A stretch of DNA of 42,621 bases from JBHELG01 sp046263195 (GTDB lineage: Bacteria > Actinomycetota > Nitriliruptoria > Nitriliruptorales > JAHWKO01): NCBI GenBank assembly GCA_046263195.1, contig JBHELG010000100.1, positions 1 to 42,621 of the forward strand, given 5' to 3'. The notes beneath the pieces were generated by a model. That model was not told where the DNA came from. It did not search any database and was given only the letters and a program-made list of their open reading frames with translations. Below are positions 1 through 8,117 of the stretch, one piece after another; within the stretch, counting starts at the first letter, position 1, and each line of letters opens with the position of its first letter. Made by a program: the position numbers and the translations under genes.

Positions 1-2
1 CT

Positions 3-1487
3 TCGTTGCGTCGGGCTGGGGAACTGCACGAGGTCACCGCTCCAGTCGACCCCGCGCTCGAGATCACCGAGATCGTCGACCGCGTCGTGAAGGCCGGCGG
101 GCCGGCCCTCCTGTTCCGGAACGTCGTGGGCTACGACCTTCCGGTCCTCATCAATGCCTTCGGAAGCGAACGCCGCATGGCGATGGCTCTCGGCGTCCGC
201 GATCTGGACGAGCCCGCCGCCCGCATTGCGAAACTCCTCGACCTGCAGGTCCCAGCCGGTCTGATCGGCAAGCTCGGCAAGTTGCGTGACCTCAAGGACC
301 TCACCGCCACGCCCCCGAAGATGGTCCGCCGCGGCCCCGTCCACGACGTCGTGAAGACGGGTGACGATGTCGACCTGCTGCGGGATCTGCCGGTCCTGAA
401 GTGCTGGCCGGCCGATGGAGGCCGCTACATCACCCTCCCGCAGGTCATCACCCGCGATCCGGCGACCGGTCGCCGCAACGTCGGCATGTACCGGCTGCAG
501 GTCTACGACGGCCGCACCCTCGGCATGCACTGGCAGATCCACAAGCACGGCGCCGAACAGGAGGAGGAGGCGGGCCGCCGCCGGCGGCGCATCGAGGTCG
601 CGGTGGCGCTCGGCGGTGATCCCGTCCTCACCTACGCGGCGACGGCGCCGCTGCCAGGGGTCGACGAGTACGTCTTCGCCGGTTTTCTCCGGCAAGAGAA
701 CGTGGAACTCGTCCCCTGCAAGACCGTCGATCTCGAAGTGCCGGCTCACGCCGAGATCACGCTCGAGGGTTGGGTCGACCCGACCGAGCGGCGGGTCGAG
801 GGCCCTTTCGGCGACCACACCGGCTACTACTCCCTGCCCGACGAGTACCCGGTGCTCCACGTCACTGCCCTGACGCACCGGCGCGATCCCATCTACCCGA
901 CCATCGTGGTTGGCATACCGCCGCAAGAGGACGACTGGCTCGGCAGGGCCAGCGAACGCATCTTTCTGCCCCTCCTGCGCTTCCAGTTGCCCGAACTCGT
1001 GGATCTGTCGCTGCCCTTCGAGGGCGTGTTCCACTCCTGCGTCATCGTCAGCATCCGCAAGCGCTATCCGAAGCACGCCTTCAAGATCGCGAACGCGCTC
1101 TGGGGCCTCGGCCTCATGAGCCTTGCGAAGCTCATCGTCGTCGTTGACGCTGATGTGGACGTCCACGACTACTCGGAAGTGGCCTGGCGGGCCTTCAACA
1201 ACGTCGACTGGCAGCACGACGTCCTTATGAGCGTGGGACCGGTCGACTCTCTCGACCACGCGAGCTATCAGCTGAACTGGGGCGGGAAGATGGCCGTGGA
1301 CGCGACTCGCAAGACGGACGCGGAGGGTTATCCCCGGACATGGCCGCCGGACGTCGCGCAGGACCCGGAGGTGGCGGCACGCATCAGTCGTCGCTGGGAG
1401 GAGTTCGGCTTGCCATGGATCCCCTCCCGCCACTCCGAATCAGGCGATCGGGACGACCAGAGTTCTCAGCGGGGTCGGTTCGGTTGA
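3..1487 (+). CDS. UbiD-family prenylated-FMN decarboxylase (5' end outside window)
   Basis: UbiD-type carboxy-lyase. With a UbiX-made prenylated FMN cofactor, such enzymes remove the ring carboxylate of a prenylated naphthoate; next to mqn genes this is probably the MqnL-like step of futalosine-route menaquinone synthesis. The family signature GMYRLQVYDG is near residue 160 (counting from position 6), with the cofactor-contacting Arg in MYR, and EGPFGDHTGYYS near residue 265 holds the conserved acid. The frame stays open to the window edge. The first residues (LRRAGELHEVTAPVDP) match what normally lies about 15 residues into the family, so the true start is upstream; the TTG at 6 is not a credible start. 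The C-terminus is complete, with TGA at 1485-1487. The gene runs convergently into the lipoprotein gene ending at 1510. The family is certain; the exact substrate is inferred from context. Confidence 0.9.
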   Translation, partial: SLRRAGELHEVTAPVDPALEITEIVDRVVKAGGPALLFRNVVGYDLPVLINAFGSERRMAMALGVRDLDEPAARIAKLLDLQVPAGLIGKLGKLRDLKDLTATPPKMVRRGPVHDVVKTGDDVDLLRDLPVLKCWPADGGRYITLPQVITRDPATGRRNVGMYRLQVYDGRTLGMHWQIHKHGAEQEEEAGRRRRRIEVAVALGGDPVLTYAATAPLPGVDEYVFAGFLRQENVELVPCKTVDLEVPAHAEITLEGWVDPTERRVEGPFGDHTGYYSLPDEYPVLHVTALTHRRDPIYPTIVVGIPPQEDDWLGRASERIFLPLLRFQLPELVDLSLPFEGVFHSCVIVSIRKRYPKHAFKIANALWGLGLMSLAKLIVVVDADVDVHDYSEVAWRAFNNVDWQHDVLMSVGPVDSLDHASYQLNWGGKMAVDATRKTDAEGYPRTWPPDVAQDPEVAARISRRWEEFGLPWIPSRHSESGDRDDQSSQRGRFG

Positions 1488-1495
1488 AGTGGCCC

Positions 1496-1526
1496 GAGCC
1501 GCGTGCTGCTCAGTGGCCCGCGGCTC
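1496..1526. terminator. Possible bidirectional terminator between convergent genes
   Basis: An 8-base perfect inverted repeat (GAGCCGCG at 1496-1503, CGCGGCTC at 1519-1526) with a 15-base loop spans the 22-base gap between the convergent UbiD gene and the minus-strand lipoprotein gene. It overlaps the last codons of the lipoprotein gene and has no T-tract, so the call rests on position and symmetry only. Confidence 0.35.
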
Positions 1527-2757
1527 TCGCCTGGGCCCGGACCGCCTCGATGAGCGTTTCGATGGCGCGGTTCATGCGCGCTTCGACCGCGGTCGGTTCC
1601 ACCATGTGCTCGGTGGTGGTGCCGATGAATTCGCCGAATTCCTTCGAGGAGTGCGCGAGCTCTTCCTTGGCGTGCTCCACTCCTGTCGCGTCGTGCGCCC
1701 GCAACTTGTGCGCGTAATCCTCGAACAGAGTGGCCTGGTGCTCCCACAGCGTCCGGACGCGGCCTGCGACCTCCTCTCCGTAGGTTCCGTTGAAGACCTC
1801 GGCGAGCTTTTCCGTGTTCGTCTTGACGAGCGCGGACGCTGACGCGACTGCCTGGGGCTCGTCGCGGATGATCGCCCCGGTCGTGAGGCCGGTGAAGTAC
1901 ACGTGGTCGGCGAGCCGTCCGGTCAGCTCCGAGAGCAGCAGCGAGGCTTGCGTGTCGATCTTGTCCTGCACGGCGGCTTCACGGGCGACTCCGCCGGCCA
2001 GCATCTTGGCGAATTCCGTGGCGTGCTCGAGGGTCGGCTCGAGGTTGAGATGCCAGTCGGGGCCTCGGGCCTGGGCGTCGACGATCGCCAGGCTGCCCTC
2101 CATCTGCTTCGTGAGATGCTCGCTGAGCAGGGCAGCGTTGAGGTTGCCGTTCGTGAGGTCACGCGAGACGAAAGTGCCGAGTTCCTGCGCGAGGCGTCTC
2201 AGCTCGTCCCGGTCGTGCGTCTGCGTTGCCGCGTCCTTCTTCGCCGCGGCCTGGGCGTAGTCGACAATGCTCGTGGCTTGGTTGTTCCAGTACCCCTCGA
2301 AATGTTCCAGCGTATTGCGGTCGTAATGGGTGCCGAGGTGGTGGTGGACGAGGCTCGACGTGTTCTCCTCGAGGGTGTGTCCCGCCGCCTCGACGTCCTC
2401 GTGCTTGCCCCCGGAAATCCACGCGTGTGTCAGCAGGCTCATGAGGATGACGTTGGCCCGCAGGGTGAAGTCGAACCCGTCGAGCATCTCAGCCGCCTTG
2501 CTGGCCGTGTCACCGTCGAGATGCCTGTGCTCGTCGATCGCGGTGGCGATCGTGTGGGCGAGTTCCTGCATCTCCTCGGTCCCCTTGCGGAGCTCCGCGG
2601 AGGCGAACGAGTCCGTGGGGTGTTTGGTGGCTTCCTCGACGGGAGGAGGTGCGGCCTCCTCGATGTCCTTCTCCCCGCTGCTCCCGCAGCCGGAAACAAG
2701 CAGAGCGAGTGCCGCGGCGGCAGCCGTCACCCTCGTCGCCGACCTGCTCACACTCAT
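1510..2757 (-). CDS. Putative lipoprotein with two tandem all-helical domains, unknown function
   Basis: The 415-residue product begins with a signal peptide and lipobox: MSVSRSATR, a hydrophobic run, then LVSGCG, with the Cys near residue 26 the probable lipidated residue. It is therefore an exported, membrane-anchored protein. The mature part is rich in Leu, Ala, Glu and His and appears all-helical. Two related halves can be seen. The first holds THAWISGGKHED and YWNNQATSIVDYAQ; the second holds ADHVYFTGLTTGA and LWEHQATLFEDYAHKL. This pattern (an HVYxTG-like helix, then Lxx-x-x-x-FxDYA about 50 residues later) recalls a family of duplicated helical secreted proteins in Gram-positive bacteria with no agreed function. 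The ATG at 2757 was chosen because AAGGAAG lies just upstream and the signal peptide starts there; the frame is open further upstream without homology. It is divergent from the prenyltransferase gene. Confidence 0.8.
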   Translation of the reverse strand: MSVSRSATRVTAAAAALALLVSGCGSSGEKDIEEAAPPPVEEATKHPTDSFASAELRKGTEEMQELAHTIATAIDEHRHLDGDTASKAAEMLDGFDFTLRANVILMSLLTHAWISGGKHEDVEAAGHTLEENTSSLVHHHLGTHYDRNTLEHFEGYWNNQATSIVDYAQAAAKKDAATQTHDRDELRRLAQELGTFVSRDLTNGNLNAALLSEHLTKQMEGSLAIVDAQARGPDWHLNLEPTLEHATEFAKMLAGGVAREAAVQDKIDTQASLLLSELTGRLADHVYFTGLTTGAIIRDEPQAVASASALVKTNTEKLAEVFNGTYGEEVAGRVRTLWEHQATLFEDYAHKLRAHDATGVEHAKEELAHSSKEFGEFIGTTTEHMVEPTAVEARMNRAIETLIEAVRAQARAAGH

Positions 2758-2828
2758 GTCGCTTCCTTGCCGGTGTCTCAGCCTCCCCGGCCAGGTGTGG
2801 CCGTCGCGCGGCCCAACCCGTCCCGAAG

Positions 2829-2834
2829 TAGCCT
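2829..2834 (+). promoter_or_regulatory. Possible -10 element for the prenyltransferase gene
   Basis: TAGCCT lies about 38 bases before the GTG start at 2872, in the 114-base divergent gap. It fits the relaxed TANNNT -10 pattern of high-GC actinobacteria. No convincing -35 hexamer is visible, so support is weak. Confidence 0.25.
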
Positions 2835-2871
2835 GACCGCTTGCGTGAGAGAGAGGCGGGAGGGACTGATC

Positions 2872-3762
2872 GTGCAAAGCCCGCTGTCGACTCCGGCCCG
2901 CCGCCAGCAGCTGGCGGCCGGACGCTTCCTCGCCATGATCGCCTTCGAGCACTCCGTGTTCGCGCTGCCGTTCGCGCTTCTCGCCGTCTGGGCCGCAACC
3001 GACGGACGACCCGCGCCAAGTGACGTCGTATGGGTCATCGTGGCCATGATCTCGGCGCGCACCTTCGCGATGGCCACCAACCGCATCGTCGACCGCGAAC
3101 TCGATGCTCTCAACCCTCGCACGGCCGAGCGCGAGCTCGTCACCGGTGCGGTGACGCTACGAACCGCGGGCACGGGCACACTGGTCAGCCTCGCCGTGTT
3201 CGCCCTCGCCGTCAGCCAACTTCACCCGATCGTGTGGCCCCTCGCCCCACTGGCGCTGGCCTTGCTCGCCCTGTATCCGTACCTGAAACGGTGGACTTGG
3301 GCGTGCCACTTCGGCCTCGGCCTGGCCCAGGCCGTCGCCCCCGTAGGGGCGTGGCTCGCCGTCTCGGGTGACTGGAGCGCCGCCGCGCTAGCCCTCGGGC
3401 TGTCAGTCGGACTTTGGATGGCCGGCTTCGACCTCATCTACGCCACGCAGGACGCGGGCGTCGACCGCGGCATCGGGATCCACTCCATCCCGGGTGACTT
3501 CTCGGTGTCTGCCGCGCTCGCTCTGGCACGGGTGCTCCACCTGGGAACGGTCGGCTTGTGGCTCGTCTTCGGGCTTCTCGACGGACGTGGCCCGCTTTGG
3601 TGGCTGGCCGCGGCTGGCGGGGCGATGATGCTGGCCTACGAGCACCATCTCGTGCAGCCCGATGACCTGTCGCGCGTCAACCGTGCCTTTTTCACCGTGA
3701 ACGGCTGGGTGGCGGTCGCTGTCGGGCTACTCGGGACGCTAGACACGATGCTCGTGGCATGA
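2872..3762 (+). CDS. UbiA-family prenyltransferase (menaquinone pathway, MqnP-like)
   Basis: Integral membrane aromatic prenyltransferase of 296 residues, the usual length for UbiA/MqnP. It would attach the polyprenyl chain to the naphthoate ring. Both Asp-rich Mg-diphosphate motifs are present: NRIVDRELD (N70, D74, D78) and DLIYATQDAGVD (D187, D194, D198). About eight hydrophobic segments follow the family pattern. The GTG at 2872 was chosen because GCGGGAGGGA (2856-2865) sits six bases upstream and the translation then begins right before the conserved N-terminus; the open frame extends far upstream across the divergent lipoprotein gene without homology. The stop overlaps the ubiX start by ATGA, indicating translational coupling. 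Its position between UbiD and UbiX genes and before mqnE supports a menaquinone rather than ubiquinone or heme role. Confidence 0.9.
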   Translation: MQSPLSTPARRQQLAAGRFLAMIAFEHSVFALPFALLAVWAATDGRPAPSDVVWVIVAMISARTFAMATNRIVDRELDALNPRTAERELVTGAVTLRTAGTGTLVSLAVFALAVSQLHPIVWPLAPLALALLALYPYLKRWTWACHFGLGLAQAVAPVGAWLAVSGDWSAAALALGLSVGLWMAGFDLIYATQDAGVDRGIGIHSIPGDFSVSAALALARVLHLGTVGLWLVFGLLDGRGPLWWLAAAGGAMMLAYEHHLVQPDDLSRVNRAFFTVNGWVAVAVGLLGTLDTMLVA

Positions 3763-4397
3763 GCGTAGTCGTCCCCGGATCTACGCGACGTAGGCCTTGG
3801 GTCGTGGGCGTGACCGGCGCCTCCGGAGCGATCTATGCCCGGCGTCTGCTGCAGACGCTGCTTGCCGAGGGTCACGACATCGACCTCATCGTGTCGAACT
3901 CCGCCCGGGTCGTGCTGCGCGACGAGGAGAAGGCCGACGTCGAAGATCGGACCTGGCGTTCGGACCTTCGCCGCTGGCTCGGCGTCGACGACGGCACCCT
4001 CGAGCGGGTCGCCTGGTGGCAGAGCCAAGACATGTCGGCCGGACCTTCTTCAGGCTCGTATCCGGCACGCGGACTGCTCGTCGTGCCATGCTCCATGGGC
4101 ACCCTCGCCTCCATCGCTGGCGGGAACAGTTCGAACCTCGTCCAGCGAGCCGCCTCCGTCAGTCTGAAGGAGGCTCGTCCAACCGTGCTCCTGTTCCGAG
4201 AGGCACCGCTCAACCGGATCCATCTCGCGAACCTTCTCGCCGCGCACGACGCCGGTTGCCGCATCCTCCCGGCTGCTCCCGGCTTCTACCATCAACCCAC
4301 CGACCTCATGCAGCTGGTCGACTTCGTCGTCGGCCGCGTACTGGACGCCGTGGGTCTGGACCACGACCTCTACCAGCGCTGGCGAGTCGAAAGTTGA
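3759..4397 (+). CDS. ubiX: UbiX-family flavin prenyltransferase
   Basis: A 212-residue flavoprotein that prenylates reduced FMN, supplying the cofactor to UbiD decarboxylases such as the one at the window start. The N-terminal nucleotide-binding signature GVTGASGAIYARRL is at residues 17-30, PCSMGT near residue 110 starts the second conserved block, and AGGNSSNLVQRA follows. The C-terminal PAAPGFYHQP segment is also typical. The start ATG overlaps the prenyltransferase stop (ATGA), so the pair is probably co-translated. The length is slightly above the usual 190-200 because of a longer loop near residues 60-90. It corresponds to the MqnM role in the futalosine pathway by context. Confidence 0.92.
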   Translation: MSVVVPGSTRRRPWVVGVTGASGAIYARRLLQTLLAEGHDIDLIVSNSARVVLRDEEKADVEDRTWRSDLRRWLGVDDGTLERVAWWQSQDMSAGPSSGSYPARGLLVVPCSMGTLASIAGGNSSNLVQRAASVSLKEARPTVLLFREAPLNRIHLANLLAAHDAGCRILPAAPGFYHQPTDLMQLVDFVVGRVLDAVGLDHDLYQRWRVES

Positions 4398-4404
4398 GCG
4401 TGGA

Positions 4405-4419
4405 GCCTCCTCTGGAGGC
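4405..4419 (+). terminator. Weak hairpin after ubiX
   Basis: GCCTCC at 4405-4410 and GGAGGC at 4414-4419 form a 6-base stem with a 3-base loop eight bases after the ubiX stop. There is no T-tract. It could attenuate transcription into the repeat region before mqnE, but it could also be chance in GC-rich DNA. Confidence 0.2.
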
Positions 4420-4540
4420 CGACGGTACGCGCCTTCCGACTGGCGCTGACTCGCCCAAGGGGCTGTTTGGCAAAGCGGAGTGGTTGGGCGAACATGAGCA
4501 GCGCGTAGCCAATAGCGCGAGACCACCAGACTTCTCCCGA

Positions 4541-4680
4541 CCGCGGTCTTGGACAAGCCAAGACCGCTCTCCCACCCAAGGTTGTCCCGCCCGCGGTCTT
4601 GGACAAGCCAAGACCGCTCTCCCACCCAAGATTGTCCCGCCCGCGGTCTTGGACAAGCCAAGACCGCTCTCCCACCCAAA
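4541..4680 (+). repeat. 50-base tandem repeat with internal palindrome, 2.8 copies
   Basis: Units begin at 4541, 4591 and 4641, exactly 50 bases apart. The first two differ at one base; the third is identical over its first 39 bases and is then cut off at mqnE. Each unit carries a perfect stem GCGGTCTTGG / CCAAGACCGC with a 5-base loop (first copy 4543-4552 and 4558-4567), followed by CTCTCCCACCCAA and TTGTCCCGCC. Related single copies occur near 22405, 27742 and 38630. The repeat fills the gap between ubiX and mqnE, and its last bases (AAAGG) lie six bases before the mqnE GTG. Confidence 0.95.
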
Positions 4681-4689
4681 GGCCCGACG

Positions 4690-5841
4690 GTGGCGACAAG
4701 AGGACGGCTGAGCGAGATAGAAGCGAAGGTCGTGGCTGGAGAGCGTCTCGACCACGACGACGGGGTCGCCCTCTACGCCTGCGACGATCTCGCCTGGCTC
4801 GGCGGCCTTGCTAGGGAAGCGCAACGCAGGCGGACTGGCGAGACGGTCATGTTCAACGTGAACCGTCATCTCAACTTGACCAACGTGTGCGTCGCGTCGT
4901 GCAAGTACTGCACCTTCGAGCGCAAGCCGGGGCAGCTGGACGCCTACACCATGCGCGTCGACGAGGCGGTTGGTCTCGCCAGGCAGATGGAGCCGGAGGG
5001 CCTGACCGAGCTGCACATCGTGAACGGACTGCACCCGAACCTGCCATACGAGTACTATCCGAACACGCTGCGCGCCTTACGGCAGGCGCTGCCGCACGTG
5101 GCTCTCAAAGCCTTTACGGCGACGGAGATCGACTACTTCACGCAGCTCACCGGGCGAAGTGCCGAGGACATCCTCGACGAGCTCATCGACGCCGGGCTCG
5201 ACTCGCTCACCGGCGGCGGGGCGGAGATCTTCGCCTGGGAGGTGCGCCGGCTGATCGTCGACCACTCCACCCACTGGGAGCGCTGGAGTGAGATCCACGG
5301 CATCGCGCACGGCAAGGGGCTGCGCACGCCCGCCACGATGCTGTATGGCCATATCGAGGAACCCCATCATCGCGTTGACCACGTCCTGCGGCTGCGGGCA
5401 CTGCAAGACGAGACGAGCGGCTTCGTGACGTTCATCCCGCTGCGCTTCCACCCTCAGGGAAGCCGCATCCAGCGGCCCATCGCGACGGGGGCAGAGGCGA
5501 TGAAGGTCTTCGCCGTCTCCCGCCTCCTGCTCGACAATTTCGAGCGCCTGAAGTGCTTCTGGGTGATGCATGGCCTGACGCTGGCGCAATTGCTGCTCGA
5601 GTTCGGCGTCGACGACCTGGACGGGTCAGTAGTCGAATACAAGATCACTCACGACGAGGAGACGCCCGACAAGCTCTCCCGTAGCGAACTGCTGCGCCTC
5701 ATCCGTGAAGCCGGTCGGATACCTGTCGAACGCGACACGCGCTACCAGGTGCTGCGAACCTACCCGCGCCAGCCAGGCCCCGATGACCCAGAGGGGCGCT
5801 CGCCCTTCCGGGTCGCCTCCCTTCCGCTTGCCGGGGGATGA
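4690..5841 (+). CDS. mqnE: Aminodeoxyfutalosine synthase (radical SAM)
   Basis: A 383-residue radical SAM enzyme joining 3-[(1-carboxyvinyl)oxy]benzoate to S-adenosylmethionine, giving aminodeoxyfutalosine, the second committed step of futalosine-route menaquinone synthesis. The Cx3Cx2C cluster motif is CVASCKYC (C67, C71, C74). MqnE rather than MqnC is indicated by VNRHLNLTNVC, HIVNGLHPNLPYEYY, KAFTATEIDYF and TMLYGHIEEPHHRVDH. The GTG at 4690 gives the family's N-terminal helix (LSEIEAKVVAGERL); a later in-frame GTG at 4732 would remove part of it. The only upstream Shine-Dalgarno-like bases (AAAGG) belong to the end of the 50-base repeat. The stop overlaps mqnA by ATGA. Confidence 0.93.
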   Translation: MATRGRLSEIEAKVVAGERLDHDDGVALYACDDLAWLGGLAREAQRRRTGETVMFNVNRHLNLTNVCVASCKYCTFERKPGQLDAYTMRVDEAVGLARQMEPEGLTELHIVNGLHPNLPYEYYPNTLRALRQALPHVALKAFTATEIDYFTQLTGRSAEDILDELIDAGLDSLTGGGAEIFAWEVRRLIVDHSTHWERWSEIHGIAHGKGLRTPATMLYGHIEEPHHRVDHVLRLRALQDETSGFVTFIPLRFHPQGSRIQRPIATGAEAMKVFAVSRLLLDNFERLKCFWVMHGLTLAQLLLEFGVDDLDGSVVEYKITHDEETPDKLSRSELLRLIREAGRIPVERDTRYQVLRTYPRQPGPDDPEGRSPFRVASLPLAGG

Positions 5842-6773
5842 GTGAGATGGAGCACATCAGCCGTCCGCGGGTCGGTCACATCCAGTTTCTGAACTGCCTG
5901 CCGCTCTATCACGGTCTCGTTCGCTCGGCCGCGCTGCTCGATCTGGAGCTACGCAAGGGAACCCCGACGGAGTTGAACCGCATGCTGCTCGCCGGGGAGC
6001 TCGACGTCAGTCCCATCTCGTCGGTCACCTACCTGCGTCATGCGGACGACCTACTCGTCCTTCCCGATATCGCGGTCTCTGCCGACGGACCCGTGCGGTC
6101 GATCGCCTTCGTGTCCCGCCGCCCCGTCGAGGACCTCGATGGCGCAACCGTCGCCTTGGCCAACACCTCAGCTACCTCCGTTGCCTTACTGGACATACTT
6201 CTGCGCGAGCGTTGGCGCGTGAGGATCGAGTCCTTCAGCTGCCCCCCCGATCTCGCCCGCATGCTCGAGGAGGCCGATGCGGCCCTTCTCATAGGAGACG
6301 ATGCACTCCGTGCGACGGTCGCGGCGTCCCGGGCAGCCACATCCGATCCGGTCCACGTCTACGATCTCGGCTCAGAGTGGAAGGCCCATACGGGTCTTCC
6401 CATGGTCTTCGCCGTATGGGCGGTGAGACGGGACTGGGCCGCGGCCTACCCCGAACTGGTCCGCGCCGTACACCAGGCATTCCAGTTCTCGCTGCGGCAC
6501 TCCATTACCGAAGTCGACGCCATTGCTGCCGCTGTGGCCCGTTGGGAGCCCTTCGACGCGGCTTTTCTCGCCGACTACTTTCGGGCCCTGCGCTTCCGGC
6601 TCGGCTCTCGAGAGCGGGCGGGGCTGCAGGCCTTCGCGGCCCGCCTCGTCGCGTGCGACGACAGCGGTCTCGCCGAGGTCCCGACACCGAAGTTCGCCGA
6701 TGTCGGCGACCCGGTCAGGGGCTTCGGCTGGCGGGGAGACACGAGAGGGCTGGGAGCAGGAGCGGGTGTCTGA
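5838..6773 (+). CDS. mqnA: Chorismate dehydratase
   Basis: A 311-residue periplasmic-binding-protein-like enzyme that removes water from chorismate to form 3-[(1-carboxyvinyl)oxy]benzoate, the first futalosine-pathway step. The N-terminal VGHIQFLNCLPLYHGL block and the central DISVSP-type region (LDVSPISSVTYLRHAD) are characteristic, and SEWKAHTGLPMVFAVWAVR follows in the second lobe. There is no signal peptide, so it is cytoplasmic. The start at 5838 overlaps the mqnE stop; an ATG at 5847 is an alternative and would shorten the protein by three residues. The C-terminus runs about 20 residues beyond the usual end with a Gly-rich tail (GFGWRGDTRGLGAGAGV) that looks non-conserved. Confidence 0.9.
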   Translation: MSEMEHISRPRVGHIQFLNCLPLYHGLVRSAALLDLELRKGTPTELNRMLLAGELDVSPISSVTYLRHADDLLVLPDIAVSADGPVRSIAFVSRRPVEDLDGATVALANTSATSVALLDILLRERWRVRIESFSCPPDLARMLEEADAALLIGDDALRATVAASRAATSDPVHVYDLGSEWKAHTGLPMVFAVWAVRRDWAAAYPELVRAVHQAFQFSLRHSITEVDAIAAAVARWEPFDAAFLADYFRALRFRLGSRERAGLQAFAARLVACDDSGLAEVPTPKFADVGDPVRGFGWRGDTRGLGAGAGV

Positions 6774-6907
6774 CTGGGAGCGTCTCGTCGGATTCGGGAG
6801 CCGCCGCCAGAAGAGCGGTGGGGTCCTGCCGGAGTAGGCTGGAGCTGGAGCCGGCGCCATCCGGCTGATACGAGCACACGCGTCAGCAGCGGCGCTTGGA
6901 TGGCACT

Positions 6908-6916
6908 GGGGAAGGA
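6908..6916 (+). promoter_or_regulatory. Ribosome binding site that fixes the mqnC start
   Basis: GGGGAAGGA ends directly against an ATG at 6917, too close to serve it, but lies six bases before the ATG at 6923. The later ATG is therefore preferred. The frame is also open further upstream, without family similarity. Confidence 0.6.
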
Positions 6917-6922
6917 ATGCGT

Positions 6923-8080
6923 ATGGCGACCTCCCTCCGCGAGCCCATTCCACCCGAGCTCGACGATCTGCTCGCCCACGCTGCGGATGGAGGGCGGATC
7001 GACAAGGAGCAGGCGCTCCTGCTCTACGAGCGAGCGCCCTTCCACGAGCTCGGGCAGGCCGCGGACCACGTGCGTCGTCGTCGCTACCCCGACGGTCGCG
7101 CCACGTTCATCATCGAGCGGAACATCAACTACACGAACAGGTGCGTCACGGCCTGCAAGTTCTGTGCCTTCTACGCATCGCCGAAATCAGCAGCCGGCTG
7201 GGCCCACGACTGGGCTGAAATCGACCGCCGAGTGGACGAAGCGGTCGCGAACGGCGCCTGTCAGATCATGTTCCAAGGGGGTCACAACCCCGATTTCGGC
7301 ATCGAATACTACGAGGAGCTGTTCGGACGTACCCGCCGCCGCCACCCGGAGCTCTTCCTCCATGCTCTGGGAGGATCCGAGATCATCCATATCTCGCGGA
7401 CGTCGCGGATCTCCATCGAGGAAGCAATCACGCGACTCGTCGCAGCGGGCTTGTCGTCGCTCGCCGGCGCGGGCGCGGAGATCCTGCCGAGCCGGCCCCG
7501 CAAGCTCATCGCCCCGCTGAAGGAATCGGGTGAGGAGTGGCTCGCCGTGATGGAGACCGCTCATCGCCTGGGCGTCGAGTCAACCGCCACACTCATGATG
7601 GGAACGGTGGAGACCCCGGAGGAGCGGTTTGAGCACATGCGCATGATCCGTGACGTGCAGGACCGGACCGGAGGCTTCCGGGCCTTCATCCACTGGTCGT
7701 ACCAGGCGGAGAACAACACGCTGAAGGGTCAGTCCCCGAGCATCTTCGACTACCTGCGCGTACTCGCAGTGGCCCGACTCTTCTTCGACAACGTCGCTCA
7801 CATCCAGGGCTCGTGGCTCACCGTCGGCAAGGAGGTCGGCCAGCTCTCGCTCCACTTCGGAGCGGACGACCTCGGTTCGATCATGCTCGAGGAGAACGTA
7901 GTGTCTGCCGCAGGCGCGAAGCATCGCACGGACGTCGCCGAGATGATCCATCTCATCCGCACGGCGGACCGGGTGCCGGCGCAGCGCAATACCCTCTACG
8001 AGATCATCGCGACGTTCGAGACGGAAGTGGTCGAGCCTCGCGTCACGGGCCGCTCGCTGGCCGCCGCCAGGACTCGCTGA
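6923..8080 (+). CDS. mqnC: Cyclic dehypoxanthine futalosine synthase (radical SAM)
   Basis: A 385-residue radical SAM enzyme that cyclises dehypoxanthine futalosine to the spiro intermediate of menaquinone synthesis. The cluster motif is CVTACKFC (C74, C78, C81), preceded by IIERNINYTNRC. MqnC is told from the paralogous MqnE by FQGGHNPDFGIEYYEELF, HALGGSEIIH, FIHWSYQAENNTL and GADDLGSIMLEENVVSAAG. MqnE and MqnC are consecutive radical SAM enzymes, and the hydrolase (MqnB or equivalent) that acts between them is not in this window. A 149-base gap after mqnA could hold a promoter; TAGGCT at 6835-6840 is a possible -10, without a -35. Confidence 0.93.
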   Translation: MATSLREPIPPELDDLLAHAADGGRIDKEQALLLYERAPFHELGQAADHVRRRRYPDGRATFIIERNINYTNRCVTACKFCAFYASPKSAAGWAHDWAEIDRRVDEAVANGACQIMFQGGHNPDFGIEYYEELFGRTRRRHPELFLHALGGSEIIHISRTSRISIEEAITRLVAAGLSSLAGAGAEILPSRPRKLIAPLKESGEEWLAVMETAHRLGVESTATLMMGTVETPEERFEHMRMIRDVQDRTGGFRAFIHWSYQAENNTLKGQSPSIFDYLRVLAVARLFFDNVAHIQGSWLTVGKEVGQLSLHFGADDLGSIMLEENVVSAAGAKHRTDVAEMIHLIRTADRVPAQRNTLYEIIATFETEVVEPRVTGRSLAAARTR

Positions 8081-8117
8081 GGCGGAGTGCCGTTCGACGA
8101 GCGACGGAGACACACAA

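Noticed and set aside
1903..2871. In-frame upstream extension of the prenyltransferase gene
   Set aside because: It lies over the minus-strand lipoprotein gene, has no similarity to UbiA, and a good ribosome binding site supports the GTG at 2872.
4541..4680. CRISPR-like array
   Set aside because: The whole 50-base unit repeats with no unique spacers, and there are only three units and no cas genes.
3797..4711. Alternative plus-strand frame over ubiX
   Set aside because: An out-of-frame reading rich in Arg; ubiX in the other frame has every family motif.
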